Assembly (NCBI GenBank): GCA_027486845.1
Contig: JAIXOL010000036.1
Span: forward strand, 1-64,000
DNA length: 64,000 bases
Origin: Cytophagaceae bacterium
GTDB lineage: Bacteria > Bacteroidota > Bacteroidia > Cytophagales > Spirosomataceae
Reading direction: 5' to 3'
Positions 22,799 through 31,093 of this stretch are shown one piece after another. The notes beneath the pieces are model-generated. The model saw only the letters and a list, made by a program, of their open reading frames with translations, searched no databases and had not been told where the DNA came from. The translations under genes were made by a program, and so were the position numbers. The stretch's first letter is position 1; every line of letters starts with the position of its first letter.

Positions 22799-24700
22799 AT
22801 GAATTTTCGTAATATCATCGTTGTCATGTTGCTTGCTTTGATAGGTCTGATGGCCTTTCAGTGGTATTGGATTGAAAATGCGATTGCCGTAAAAAAAGAA
22901 CAGTTCGACCGTGACGTGAATGATGCCATGGTTGCGACCGTCAAGAAAATTGAAAAACAAGAGGTGATTTTCTTGGCAAATCAGCAAATGAAAGCCCAAG
23001 AACAACAAAAACTCTTGGCCATAACGCAGCACAAAGTTCATAGGCAAAAAAAGTCCAAACCTGCGGCTCAAGAAATTCAGTCGCAAAATGAAGAGCTTGT
23101 GCTGAATGTTGAAAATCCTGAAAAAGAAAACCATAAAGTGATACTTTTGCCAAAAGGCATGAGCAATCATACAATTACGATTGCCCCATCGGATATTTTT
23201 TGGGCAGAACCAACATTCGAGATTCCTGAACGACAAATGGGCTTGATAAAAGACATGCTCGAAGAGCAAAATTTGGCTTGGGAAGAACTTACACAACCTA
23301 CTCGCTCATTGCTGATGCGTCAGCGAAGTGTAGAAGATTTAGTTGGAGAAATCAATCGTCAAGTGATTCAATTGAGTCGTAACGAACGAAATCGAGAGCC
23401 TAAAAACCTAAGAGTAAATATCGAAAATCAACAAGGAGTAGTTACTTATAAGTATTATTATGATAACTCACAAGCGACTGATTCTTTGAGTTTTTCTAGA
23501 AAAATGGCAAATAAAGTTGATAGACCGATTGAAATTAAGAAAAAAAGTCAAGAAAAAGATTTTCATGCTAACTTTGAGCGAACCCAAAATAAAGTCGAAC
23601 TCGTGAGAAATGTCTTGACCGATGTGATTCATGGAAGTCGTGATATTTATGAGCGTCTCGACCGGCAAACGCTTGATACTTTACTGAAAAAAGAACTTAA
23701 AAGTCGAGGAATTTCCATTCCCTACCAATACGGTGTGAAGAATAGTTCAAATATGATTTTTTCATCTTTTGCAGTCAATTACACGCCAGAATTGCTCAAA
23801 AAAGCCTATAAAGTTTTGCTTTTTCCGAATGATTTACAGCCACAAAATCATTTTCTATATGTTTACTTTCCTGATACACAAGGTTTTATCTTACGTAATA
23901 TGTGGTCGGTATTTTTGAGTTCTTTACTTTTGTTTTTGGTAGTTGGAGGCGTGTTTTATAGCTCGATAAGTACGATGTTTAAACAGAAAAAATTGGCCGA
24001 GATTAAGAATGATTTCATCAACAACATGACGCATGAATTTAAGACGCCAATATCAACGATTTCGTTGGCGGTGGAGGTAATGAAAGACAGCGATGTAAAA
24101 AAAGATAACGGTAAAATGAATCGATATCTAAATATTATTCAAGATGAAAATCGCCGATTGGGTACACAGGTAGAGAAAGTGCTTCAAATGGCTCTACTCG
24201 ATAAAGGTGAAGTAAAACTAAGGCTGGATAGCGTTGATATTCACGAAACTATCGAGCAGGTGCTGACAAATTTAAGTGTTCAAATTGAGCAAAAAAACGG
24301 CATTGTAAATCTCGAATTAGAAGCCGATAATTCAGAAATTGTGGCCGATGAAGTACATTTGACCAACATTATTTACAATTTGCTCGATAATGCTAATAAA
24401 TATTCGCCAGAAAATCCAGAGATAATGATTCGTACTGAAAATCTAGGTAACCTTTTGAAAATCAGCATTTCTGATAAAGGAATCGGTATGACAAAAGACC
24501 AAGTGGCTCGCATTTTTGAACGCTTTTACCGAGTTCCGACTGGTAATTTGCACGATGTGAAAGGTTTTGGTTTGGGGCTTAGTTATGTCAAGAAAATGGT
24601 AGAACTGCACAACGGACAAATATTTGTTGAAAGTAAGTTGGGCGAAGGTAGCAAGTTTGAAATTATATTTACAGGTAGGGGCGTATCACATACGCCCTAA
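22799..24700 (+). CDS. Sensor histidine kinase
   Basis: The 633-residue membrane kinase has a first helix at about 5-25 and an extracytoplasmic sensor region of about 340 residues with long helical, Gln/Lys-rich segments. A second helix lies at about 369-391. The HisKA domain carries the phospho-accepting His in NNMTHEFKTPIS (residue 412). The HATPase domain shows IYNLLDNANKYS, ISDKGIGMT, IFERFYRV and GFGLGLSYVKKM. The ATG at 22799 directly precedes the first helix and is preferred over an upstream GTG. The last residues, GRGVSHTP, are encoded by a palindromic repeat. The response regulator follows 19 bases later. Confidence 0.94.
   Translation: MNFRNIIVVMLLALIGLMAFQWYWIENAIAVKKEQFDRDVNDAMVATVKKIEKQEVIFLANQQMKAQEQQKLLAITQHKVHRQKKSKPAAQEIQSQNEELVLNVENPEKENHKVILLPKGMSNHTITIAPSDIFWAEPTFEIPERQMGLIKDMLEEQNLAWEELTQPTRSLLMRQRSVEDLVGEINRQVIQLSRNERNREPKNLRVNIENQQGVVTYKYYYDNSQATDSLSFSRKMANKVDRPIEIKKKSQEKDFHANFERTQNKVELVRNVLTDVIHGSRDIYERLDRQTLDTLLKKELKSRGISIPYQYGVKNSSNMIFSSFAVNYTPELLKKAYKVLLFPNDLQPQNHFLYVYFPDTQGFILRNMWSVFLSSLLLFLVVGGVFYSSISTMFKQKKLAEIKNDFINNMTHEFKTPISTISLAVEVMKDSDVKKDNGKMNRYLNIIQDENRRLGTQVEKVLQMALLDKGEVKLRLDSVDIHETIEQVLTNLSVQIEQKNGIVNLELEADNSEIVADEVHLTNIIYNLLDNANKYSPENPEIMIRTENLGNLLKISISDKGIGMTKDQVARIFERFYRVPTGNLHDVKGFGLGLSYVKKMVELHNGQIFVESKLGEGSKFEIIFTGRGVSHTP
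24678..24697 (+). repeat. Palindrome absorbed into the 3' end of the kinase gene
   Basis: GGGCGTAT and ATACGCCC around CAC form a perfect 8-bp stem whose reading supplies the final kinase residues GVSHTP just before the TAA. The GGGGCGTAT...ATACGCCC form resembles dispersed repeats in Bacteroidota and is far more GC-rich than the surroundings. It may also act as a small hairpin between the two translated genes. Confidence 0.8.
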
Positions 24701-24719
24701 TTGCAAAAAAACTAAAATT

Positions 24720-25403
24720 ATGGCAAAAATCCTTTTAACCGAAGATGACCCAAATTTGGGCATGTTGTTGCAAGAATATCTACAAGCCAAAGGTTTTAAG
24801 ACCGATTTGGCCAAAAATGGCGAAGAAGGGCTCAAGTTTTTCTTAGAAAAGGACGGTTACGATATGTGTATTTTTGATGTGATGATGCCAAAAAAAGATG
24901 GTTTTTCGTTAGCGAAAGAAATCAGAATGAAGGATAAAGATGTGCCAATAATATTTCTGACGGCCAAATCAATGAAGGAAGATACGATTCAAGGCTTTAA
25001 GCTTGGGGCAGATGATTATATCACAAAACCATTTAGCATGGAAGAATTATTGATGCGAATGAAGGCGATTTTACGAAGAATAAACAAGCAAGAGCCTGAT
25101 ATTCAAGTCAATAACTACAAAATTGGTGCTTATGATTTTGATTCCCAAACCAATAATTTAATTATCAATGATTCACAAAATAAACTTACTACCAAAGAAT
25201 CGGAGCTTTTGAAATTGCTTTGTCAAAACAAAAACCAGTCAGTGAGTAGAAGTTTTGCCTTAAAACTCATTTGGGGTGATGATAGCTATTTCAATGCCCG
25301 AAGTATGGATGTTTATATAACGAAACTAAGAAAACACCTCAAAGAAGATCCTTCGCTGCAAATAATGAATATGCACGGCGAAGGTTTTAAGTTGATTTGT
25401 TGA
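24720..25403 (+). CDS. OmpR-family response regulator
   Basis: The 227-residue regulator has a receiver domain with the acidic pair in LTEDDPNLG, the phosphorylated Asp in IFDVMMPKKDG (residue 53) and the Lys in DDYITKPF. The C-terminus is a winged-helix DNA-binding domain (LTTKESELLKLLCQNKNQSVSR, RSMDVYITKLRKHL). It is the partner of the kinase directly upstream. Nothing in the neighbourhood shows which genes it controls. Confidence 0.95.
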   Translation: MAKILLTEDDPNLGMLLQEYLQAKGFKTDLAKNGEEGLKFFLEKDGYDMCIFDVMMPKKDGFSLAKEIRMKDKDVPIIFLTAKSMKEDTIQGFKLGADDYITKPFSMEELLMRMKAILRRINKQEPDIQVNNYKIGAYDFDSQTNNLIINDSQNKLTTKESELLKLLCQNKNQSVSRSFALKLIWGDDSYFNARSMDVYITKLRKHLKEDPSLQIMNMHGEGFKLIC

Positions 25404-25431
25404 GGAAGGAATTTAAGTGCAAAACGTAATG

Positions 25432-25472
25432 CTTTTCTTCGTCCAATGTTACAAACTTTGGACGAAGAAAAG
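25432..25472. terminator. Terminator of the two-component operon
   Basis: A perfect 15-bp stem (CTTTTCTTCGTCCAA / TTGGACGAAGAAAAG) with an 11-base loop lies between convergent genes. The CTTCGTCCAA half recurs in the hairpin before the gene at 31094. Confidence 0.75.
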
Positions 25473-25511
25473 ATAGAATTTATTGGCAATTAACTGTTGT
25501 CATTGCACCAA

Positions 25512-25982
25512 TCATCTCATTCTATCAGCATCTTTAACTATGTTCTCATCACGACGAATTAGGCGATTGGCTACCCAATTCAATGCTAAAGCCACAAATG
25601 CTGCCCAAAAACTAAAACTAAACTCACCTTGATTTTCAGGAGCGAAAATTTTATTGGAATCCATTTGGATTTGATAAACAGTTGCCCCTAATAAACCCGC
25701 TCCAACAAGCGAATTAAGTGAAACCAACAACATCTGGCGTACACGATTTTTGTATTGAAAAATTGTAAAAATCGAAAGTCCTGCCGAAAGCACGGCCAAA
25801 ACTGCTAAATAATAGACAGGCGTATTTTTTACGATAGAGCCAGCTTTTACGTAAGAAAGATTGTAAGCATTCAACGATATTGATTCTGTACCTACGGTTT
25901 TGTGCCAAGTTTCTGTTCCCAAAAAGAAAACCATGCAAACAGCGACAAGTAATAATAAAAATGATTGCGGACGTTGTAACAT
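25512..25982 (-). CDS. DUF4293 family membrane protein
   Basis: The 156-residue protein has four predicted membrane helices and the family start MLQRPQSFLLLLVAV, ending in charged RRDENIVKDADRMR. DUF4293 is largely restricted to Bacteroidota and has no known function. It is downstream of the DUF985 cupin gene on the same strand, with about 80 bases between them. Confidence 0.85.
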   Translation of the reverse strand: MLQRPQSFLLLLVAVCMVFFLGTETWHKTVGTESISLNAYNLSYVKAGSIVKNTPVYYLAVLAVLSAGLSIFTIFQYKNRVRQMLLVSLNSLVGAGLLGATVYQIQMDSNKIFAPENQGEFSFSFWAAFVALALNWVANRLIRRDENIVKDADRMR

Positions 25983-26060
25983 CTTGATAAATAATTTGTT
26001 TTTTTGAAAATATTCTGCAAAAATACGACAGATTTGACAACTTTCTAAAAAGTTGTCAAA

Positions 26061-26564
26061 TCAATCATGTGTAAGCATTTTGATAATGGTTTCATGCTGT
26101 GGAAATTCCTGTATAAGTGTTTGTCGGTCGGGCATTTCAAAATCTGCAAAATCGAAACCTGGAGAAACTGTACAACCAACCAAAGAATAAGAGTTTTCGA
26201 CAGCTGGTTTGCTACCAAACCAAACTCCCGCAGGCACAACTGCCTGAAAAACTTCCCCGTTTTCGGGGTTATTGCCCAGTTTTATGATTTGCATATTTTC
26301 TTCAATATCAATGTAATACACATTTAGGGCATTGCCAGCGTAAAAATGCCACATTTCGTCAGACTGTATGCGGTGAAATGCCGAAAAATGATGACTTTCC
26401 AACAAAAAATAAATGCAGGTGCTGAAATTTCTATCACCCGAAAATCGTTTAGATAGAGAGTTTTTGTCAATCGTTTCGGTCGAACGATAAGTTTCAGCAA
26501 AAAATCCACCTTCAGGATGGCTTTGCATTTTTAATTTTTCGACCCAATATTTGGCAGGAAACAT
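26061..26564 (-). CDS. DUF985 cupin-fold protein (cupin_5 family)
   Basis: The 167-residue protein matches the cupin_5/DUF985 pattern: WVEKLKMQSHPEGGFFAETYRS at the start, STCIYFLLESHHFSAFHRIQSDEMWHFYAG in the middle, then VPAGVWFGSKP and LVGCTVSPGFDFADFEM near the end. The fold is a single beta-barrel that may bind a sugar-like ligand or metal; no enzymatic role is established. It is soluble and cytoplasmic. Confidence 0.88.
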   Translation of the reverse strand: MFPAKYWVEKLKMQSHPEGGFFAETYRSTETIDKNSLSKRFSGDRNFSTCIYFLLESHHFSAFHRIQSDEMWHFYAGNALNVYYIDIEENMQIIKLGNNPENGEVFQAVVPAGVWFGSKPAVENSYSLVGCTVSPGFDFADFEMPDRQTLIQEFPQHETIIKMLTHD

Positions 26565-26610
26565 AGAAAAAGCAGGAATTAAAGAATGAATGTTTTATTT
26601 TTGAGTAAAA

Positions 26611-26745
26611 TTTCTTTTACAAGGCACAGAGTAACAAAGGCACAGTTATAAAGGCATAAAGATACAGATGTGTTTACAAAGTAGATACTTTTCAGATAAA
26701 TTAGGTATCTATTTTTTTCTATGTGCCTTTGCCATTGAGTACCTA
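26611..26745. repeat. Degraded inverted repeat of the GGCACAGAG type, no gene inside
   Basis: ACAAGGCACAGAG and AAAGGCACAG units on the left are faced about 90 bases later by TGTGCCTTTGCCATTGAG on the right, an imperfect inverted repeat. The layout recalls the arms around the GxxExxY gene at 17.7 kb, but only AT-rich filler lies between. It ends shortly before the gldG start codon. Confidence 0.5.
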
Positions 26746-26763
26746 AGTCTAAATAATTAAATA

Positions 26764-28443
26764 ATGAAAAATAAATTTGTTGTAACTCTGCTGATTATTG
26801 GCGGAATCGTTTTACTCAATATTGCCGCTTCTTTTGTTTTCTTTCGCCTTGACCTCACAGAAGAAAAACGTTATTCGTTGTCGGATGCTACCCAAAGCTT
26901 GTTAGAAAACCTTTCTGCTAATGACTCAACCGATGTTTTTGTGAAAGTTTATTTAGATGGAGAAGAGCTTCCAGGTGGGTTTGAACGCCTAAAACGTGCC
27001 GTTACCGAAACCCTCGAAGAGTTTAAGGTTTATGGCGGCACAAATATCAACTATAAGTTTATCAATCCAAATGCCGAAACTGATAAAAAGAAACGGGAAG
27101 AGTTTTATGTAGAATTGGCAAAAAAAGGCATGAATCCCACTCGTGTGGTTGATACAAAAAATGGTCGTCAAATCGAAAATATCATTTTTCCTTACGCTCT
27201 CGTGAGTGCGGGTGGGTACGAAGTTCCAGTTTTATTGCTAAAAGGCACACAAGGCAAAACTGCCGAAGAAAAACTCAATCAATCGAACGAAAATGTAGAA
27301 TACGAATTAGCAACGGCGATTCGTAAACTTACTTTGAAAGAACGCAAAAAAATTGGTTTATTGGCCGAGTTTACAAAGCTAAAACCGCTTAATTTTTCCG
27401 ACTTAATTGCTTCACTGCAAGAACGTTACGATTTATTTTTTATCGATGCTAAAAGTTCACCAAGCTTCCAGGGGCTCGATGCTTTGATTTTACCCAAGCC
27501 CGATTTTCCTGTTGATGATAGCACAAAATATAAAATCGATCAGTTTGTGATGGGTGGCGGAAGTGCTTTGTTTTTCGTTGATGGTTTGAAAGTCGATTCG
27601 GTGAGTTTGGAAGGTAATTTTGCTCAACCTTTAGAACTCAATCTGACCGATTTGTTTTTTAAATATGGCGTAAGAGTCAACTCAAATATTATTAAAGATG
27701 GAGCAAGTTGTGCACTTATTCCTTTGGTGGTGGGAGATTTAGGCGATAAGCCCAATATCCAGCCGGTTCCTTACCGATATTTTCCTTTGATTAATAACTT
27801 CGGTAAGAGCCTTATTACCAACAATTTGGATTTAGTATTTAGTCGATATGTTGCTTCGATTGATACCGTTCGGGCCGATGGAGTGAGCAAAACTCCATTG
27901 TTAATGACTTCACCTTATACCAAAGTTCTGAATGCTCCCGTTTTCGTGACTTTCAACGATGCCCAAACCGATACCGAACAGGCCGAATATCAAGGCGGTA
28001 TAAAAACGATTGCATATTTGCTCGAAGGGAAATTCCAATCATTATATAAGAATCGGTTATTACCCAATGATCCAAAATTTGCCGATTTTAAGGCCGAAAG
28101 TTTACCAACAAAAATTATTATTTGCTCGGATGGTGATTTAATTGTAAACGAAGTTAGTCAGAAAACCGGTAATCCTTTACCCCTCGGTTATGACAAAACC
28201 ACGCAGCATACATTCGGCAATAAAGACTTCGTAATGAACGCAATTGACTATTTAATAGACGAAGATGGAGTAATTCAAGCAAAAGGAAAAGAAGTGAAAT
28301 TACGACCGCTCGACAAACTTCGTACTCGTGATGAGCGAACTTTTTGGCAGATTCTTAATATTGGTTTGCCTGTTGCGTTGGTTTTATTATTTGGGTTTAT
28401 TTTACAATGGTCAAGAAGACACAATTATGGTTTTATCGATTGA
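26764..28443 (+). CDS. gldG: Gliding-motility-associated ABC transporter protein GldG
   Basis: The 559-residue membrane protein has an N-terminal helix, the signature RLDLTEEKRYSLSDATQSLL, a large extracytoplasmic ABC_transp_aux-type region (YKFINPNAETDKKKREEF, VEYELATAIRKLT, IGLLAEFTKL) and a C-terminal helix (GLPVALVLLFGFILQWSRR). GldG works with the permease GldF and ATPase GldA in Bacteroidota gliding and envelope functions. In many relatives gldF lies directly upstream; here the upstream gene is an unrelated cupin on the other strand, so gldF must be elsewhere or absent. Confidence 0.92.
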   Translation: MKNKFVVTLLIIGGIVLLNIAASFVFFRLDLTEEKRYSLSDATQSLLENLSANDSTDVFVKVYLDGEELPGGFERLKRAVTETLEEFKVYGGTNINYKFINPNAETDKKKREEFYVELAKKGMNPTRVVDTKNGRQIENIIFPYALVSAGGYEVPVLLLKGTQGKTAEEKLNQSNENVEYELATAIRKLTLKERKKIGLLAEFTKLKPLNFSDLIASLQERYDLFFIDAKSSPSFQGLDALILPKPDFPVDDSTKYKIDQFVMGGGSALFFVDGLKVDSVSLEGNFAQPLELNLTDLFFKYGVRVNSNIIKDGASCALIPLVVGDLGDKPNIQPVPYRYFPLINNFGKSLITNNLDLVFSRYVASIDTVRADGVSKTPLLMTSPYTKVLNAPVFVTFNDAQTDTEQAEYQGGIKTIAYLLEGKFQSLYKNRLLPNDPKFADFKAESLPTKIIICSDGDLIVNEVSQKTGNPLPLGYDKTTQHTFGNKDFVMNAIDYLIDEDGVIQAKGKEVKLRPLDKLRTRDERTFWQILNIGLPVALVLLFGFILQWSRRHNYGFID

Positions 28444-28557
28444 ATATCGGAGAATGACAAAACCGTTTAATAAAGATATTTTATGCTAAAATTATTATTA
28501 TTATTATTGAAAACGTACAAATTCAAATTATAAAATTAGTACAAAACATATAAAACG

Positions 28558-28598
28558 TTGTATAAAAATAGGCTCATTTTGAGCCTATTTTTATACAA
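28558..28598. terminator. Strong terminator with perfect 19-bp stem
   Basis: The arms 28558-28576 and 28580-28598 (core AATAGGCTCA / TGAGCCTATT) are exact reverse complements around a 3-base loop and run into a T-rich tail. It separates gldG from the AraC gene. Confidence 0.88.
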
Positions 28599-28682
28599 AA
28601 TAGTGGAATTTTACCAATTTGAACAATAAATGTTGTAATAGATAAATTTTTGTAAATTAGATTTTTTTTAGAAAAATGGTCT

Positions 28683-28743
28683 TAAATTTGCAAAAGTGTA
28701 TAACGAAAGGAACATTTTATTTTTTTTAAAAAAAAAAAAAAAA
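28683..28743 (+). promoter_or_regulatory. Leader of the AraC gene: TAAATTTG box and long T/A homopolymer
   Basis: The 383-base gap 28444-28826 holds the terminator above and then this region. TAAATTTG (28683-28690) matches the -7 element; no TTG is found at the usual distance. Eight T bases (28720-28727) run straight into sixteen A bases (28728-28743), about 83 bases before the ATG. Such a run is prone to slippage and could vary leader length or promoter strength. Nothing else is seen in the gap. Confidence 0.45.
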
Positions 28744-28826
28744 TATTGAAATTATTAGATTTGTCCAAATTTGTTAATACATTGCACTATATATTCTTAG
28801 CAAATACTGAAAAACATTCTTTCACC

Positions 28827-29750
28827 ATGGAAGACTACAATAAAATAATCGAATCTCTTGGCGTAAAATTCGCTAAGGCACGTCATATTAGAATCTTACA
28901 AACAATTAAGATTAAAAATGTATATGACGTAGAAAACACCATTCTTGTACTTTACAATGGTGAAGTAAAACTCGCAGGTAACGAAGAAAAAGTTGAGCCA
29001 GGTGATTTACTTTTTATCCCAGGTGGAAAAGCTGCAACGCTGACCTACGGAACCGGCGAACCAAAAAATATCTCCTACGAAGAGTTTATGACTCGCCGTG
29101 AAAGTTATTTCGAGTCAATGACTAACCCTTCAGACATCGGACAAGTACCAAATTCGTTTGGTTTGATTGCCTTTGAAGCAAAAGTTTTCGACTCTGTTAA
29201 CTTCTTTACTTCCTTGGATATTCCGCCATTTTTTATCAAGGCTCACAGTAAACTTGGCTCGTTGATTCATGATATTTTGAAGGAAGATTGCTCGGATGAA
29301 GCAGGTCGTGGCCGTGTGATTAGAAACAAAACCGAAGAAATCGTTATCGAAATCGTGCGTCATATCTTGAAAAACAGAATGTTTGTGGAGCAATTGGCCA
29401 CCAACAGTACGTATTTCAAAGATCCTCGTTTGATTGATATTTTTACATACATCAAAAATAGTCTTCCAGGTGATTTATCGAACAAGCAATTGGCAAACGT
29501 TGCCAATGTTTCTGAAGATTATGTTGGTCAATACTTCAAAATGTTGACCGGTATCAACCCACAAGATTATATTGAGTACCAACGTATGGAGGCCGCTGTC
29601 ACGCTACTGCGTACATCGAAGAAAAGCATCCGTGCCATTGGGCATGAGGTTGGTTACAAAGATACCGCCTATTTTTGCCGTCGTTTCAAGATGATGTTTG
29701 GAATTCCAGCAGGAAAAATGCGTAGAAGAGAATCATTAATGATTGGTTAA
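28827..29750 (+). CDS. AraC family transcriptional regulator
   Basis: The 307-residue protein has an N-terminal cupin-like sensing domain (VLYNGEVKLAGNEEKVEPGDLLFIPGG) and a C-terminal AraC domain with two helix-turn-helix units. These are LANVANVSEDYVGQYFKMLTG and the signature RAIGHEVGYKDTAYFCRRFKMMFG. The ATG at 28827 is chosen over an in-frame TTG at 28746 that follows the poly-A run. The ligand and target genes are not evident; it is monocistronic. Confidence 0.92.
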   Translation: MEDYNKIIESLGVKFAKARHIRILQTIKIKNVYDVENTILVLYNGEVKLAGNEEKVEPGDLLFIPGGKAATLTYGTGEPKNISYEEFMTRRESYFESMTNPSDIGQVPNSFGLIAFEAKVFDSVNFFTSLDIPPFFIKAHSKLGSLIHDILKEDCSDEAGRGRVIRNKTEEIVIEIVRHILKNRMFVEQLATNSTYFKDPRLIDIFTYIKNSLPGDLSNKQLANVANVSEDYVGQYFKMLTGINPQDYIEYQRMEAAVTLLRTSKKSIRAIGHEVGYKDTAYFCRRFKMMFGIPAGKMRRRESLMIG

Positions 29751-29791
29751 GATTTTTATCCGTTTATCGTTGTTAATACTTCATAAAAGCT

Positions 29792-29819
29792 AAAGTCGCT
29801 CGTGTAAACGAGTGGCTTT
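29792..29819 (+). terminator. Terminator of the AraC gene
   Basis: AAAGTCGCTCGT and ACGAGTGGCTTT pair (with two G-U pairs) around GTAA, followed by a run of T. Confidence 0.85.
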
Positions 29820-29927
29820 TTTTGTTGAATTGTTCTACCGGTTTAAAATTAAATTAGTCCTTTTTGAGAATTTAAAAAAAAACTCTCGTAAATTCGTTTT
29901 TATGATTTTACTGAAATAACTCAACAA

Positions 29928-30986
29928 ATGCCCTCTAAAAAAACGTCAGAAAACTCTCGTCGAAACTTTTTAAGTGCTTCAATATTAGCAGCTTACGGTC
30001 TGACAAATCTGAATTTTACCGCTAAAATCGATAGTCTTAAAATTATCAAACCAGCTGCACTCAAAAAAGGTGATACAATCGGTTTGGTTTGCCCTGCTTA
30101 TTCGGCATTTATAAAAGAAGAAGTGACGATTGCCGTTGAAGGTCTGCAAGCAATGGGCTTTAAGGTATTATTAGGGAAACATATTTTCGACCGCTACGGA
30201 AACCTCGCTGGAAAAGACGAAGACCGTGCTGCTGACATCAATGAGATGTTTGCCAATAAAAAAGTTGATGCCATCATGGCCATGCATGGAGGTTGGGGAA
30301 GTGCCAGGATTTTATCACTTATTGACTATGAAATCATCAAAAAAAACCCAAAGATTTTTATTGGATATAGTGATATAACTGCCTTATTATTAGGGATATA
30401 CAGCCAAACAGGGCTCGTTACTTTTCACGGACCAGTTGGTTCTTCAACCTGGAATGCTTTTACGGTTGATTATTTCAAAAGCACCTTAATTGATGGAAAC
30501 GCTACTCGTATGACCAACCCTATTCGGAAAGAAGACGCTTTGGTGCAAATGGAAGACCGCATTTATACGATTCATGGAGGGAAGGCTAGTGGAAGATTAA
30601 TTGGCGGAAACCTAACAGTGCTTTCGCATATTCTTGGCTCAATGTACGTTCCTGATTTTAAAGGTGCAATTCTGTTCATCGAAGATGTACAAGAAGACAC
30701 CTATCGCATCGACCGCATGATGACGCAACTCAAAATCACAGGAATTTTGAATCAATTATCAGGAGTCGTTTTCGGAAAATGTACTGACTGTCCACCGTCA
30801 AAAAACTATGGCTCACTAACGCTCGAAGACATTTTTGAAGACCACATAAAACCACTCAAAATTCCAGCGTTTTCAGGGGCAATGATTGGACATATTAAAG
30901 ATAAGTTTACAGTTCCGATTGGCATCGAAGCCACCATTAATGCCGACGAAGGAGTTATTAAACTCAAAGAATCAGCTGTTATCTAA
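29928..30986 (+). CDS. LD-carboxypeptidase (S66 family) with Tat-type signal
   Basis: The 352-residue protein begins with a twin-arginine signal (NSRRNFLSASILAAYGL) and then an S66 domain. Segments are KKGDTIGLVCPAY, MAMHGGWGSARIL, the nucleophile Ser in FIGYSDITALLLG, RLIGGNLTVLSHILGS and FIEDVQEDTYRIDRM. The family cleaves the terminal D-Ala from tetrapeptides of peptidoglycan (L,D-carboxypeptidase) or related peptides. The Tat signal implies folding in the cytoplasm before export, unlike the cytoplasmic LdcA of E. coli. Confidence 0.9.
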   Translation: MPSKKTSENSRRNFLSASILAAYGLTNLNFTAKIDSLKIIKPAALKKGDTIGLVCPAYSAFIKEEVTIAVEGLQAMGFKVLLGKHIFDRYGNLAGKDEDRAADINEMFANKKVDAIMAMHGGWGSARILSLIDYEIIKKNPKIFIGYSDITALLLGIYSQTGLVTFHGPVGSSTWNAFTVDYFKSTLIDGNATRMTNPIRKEDALVQMEDRIYTIHGGKASGRLIGGNLTVLSHILGSMYVPDFKGAILFIEDVQEDTYRIDRMMTQLKITGILNQLSGVVFGKCTDCPPSKNYGSLTLEDIFEDHIKPLKIPAFSGAMIGHIKDKFTVPIGIEATINADEGVIKLKESAVI

Positions 30987-30996
30987 TGTGGTGCGA

Positions 30997-31012
30997 ACCG
31001 AGCGACGGCCGC
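30997..31012 (-). repeat. Dispersed GC-rich repeat, copy 1 (ACCGAGCGACGG)
   Basis: The 16-base sequence ACCGAGCGACGGCCGC matches the reverse complement of 53793-53808 at 15 of 16 positions. It sits just after the LD-carboxypeptidase stop, in otherwise AT-rich DNA. Confidence 0.6.
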
Positions 31013-31049
31013 ATCCTTGATCGCTGCATTTTTTTACCTTACAACAACT

Positions 31050-31082
31050 GACGAAGTGCAAGTAAACTTTGCCTGCTTCGTC
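31050..31082 (+). repeat. Hairpin in the leader of the FG-GAP/TIM-barrel gene
   Basis: GACGAAG and CTTCGTC (with extra inner pairing GCAAGT/ACTTTGC) form a stem ending 11 bases before the start codon. The CTTCGTCCAA part is shared with the terminator at 25432. It may serve as a terminator of the upstream gene or a leader structure. Confidence 0.55.
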
Positions 31083-31093
31083 CAACAATAAAT

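Noticed and set aside
28746-28826. N-terminal extension of the AraC protein from a TTG start
   Set aside because: The start would lie directly after the poly-A run and the extension is not family-like; the ATG at 28827 fits better.
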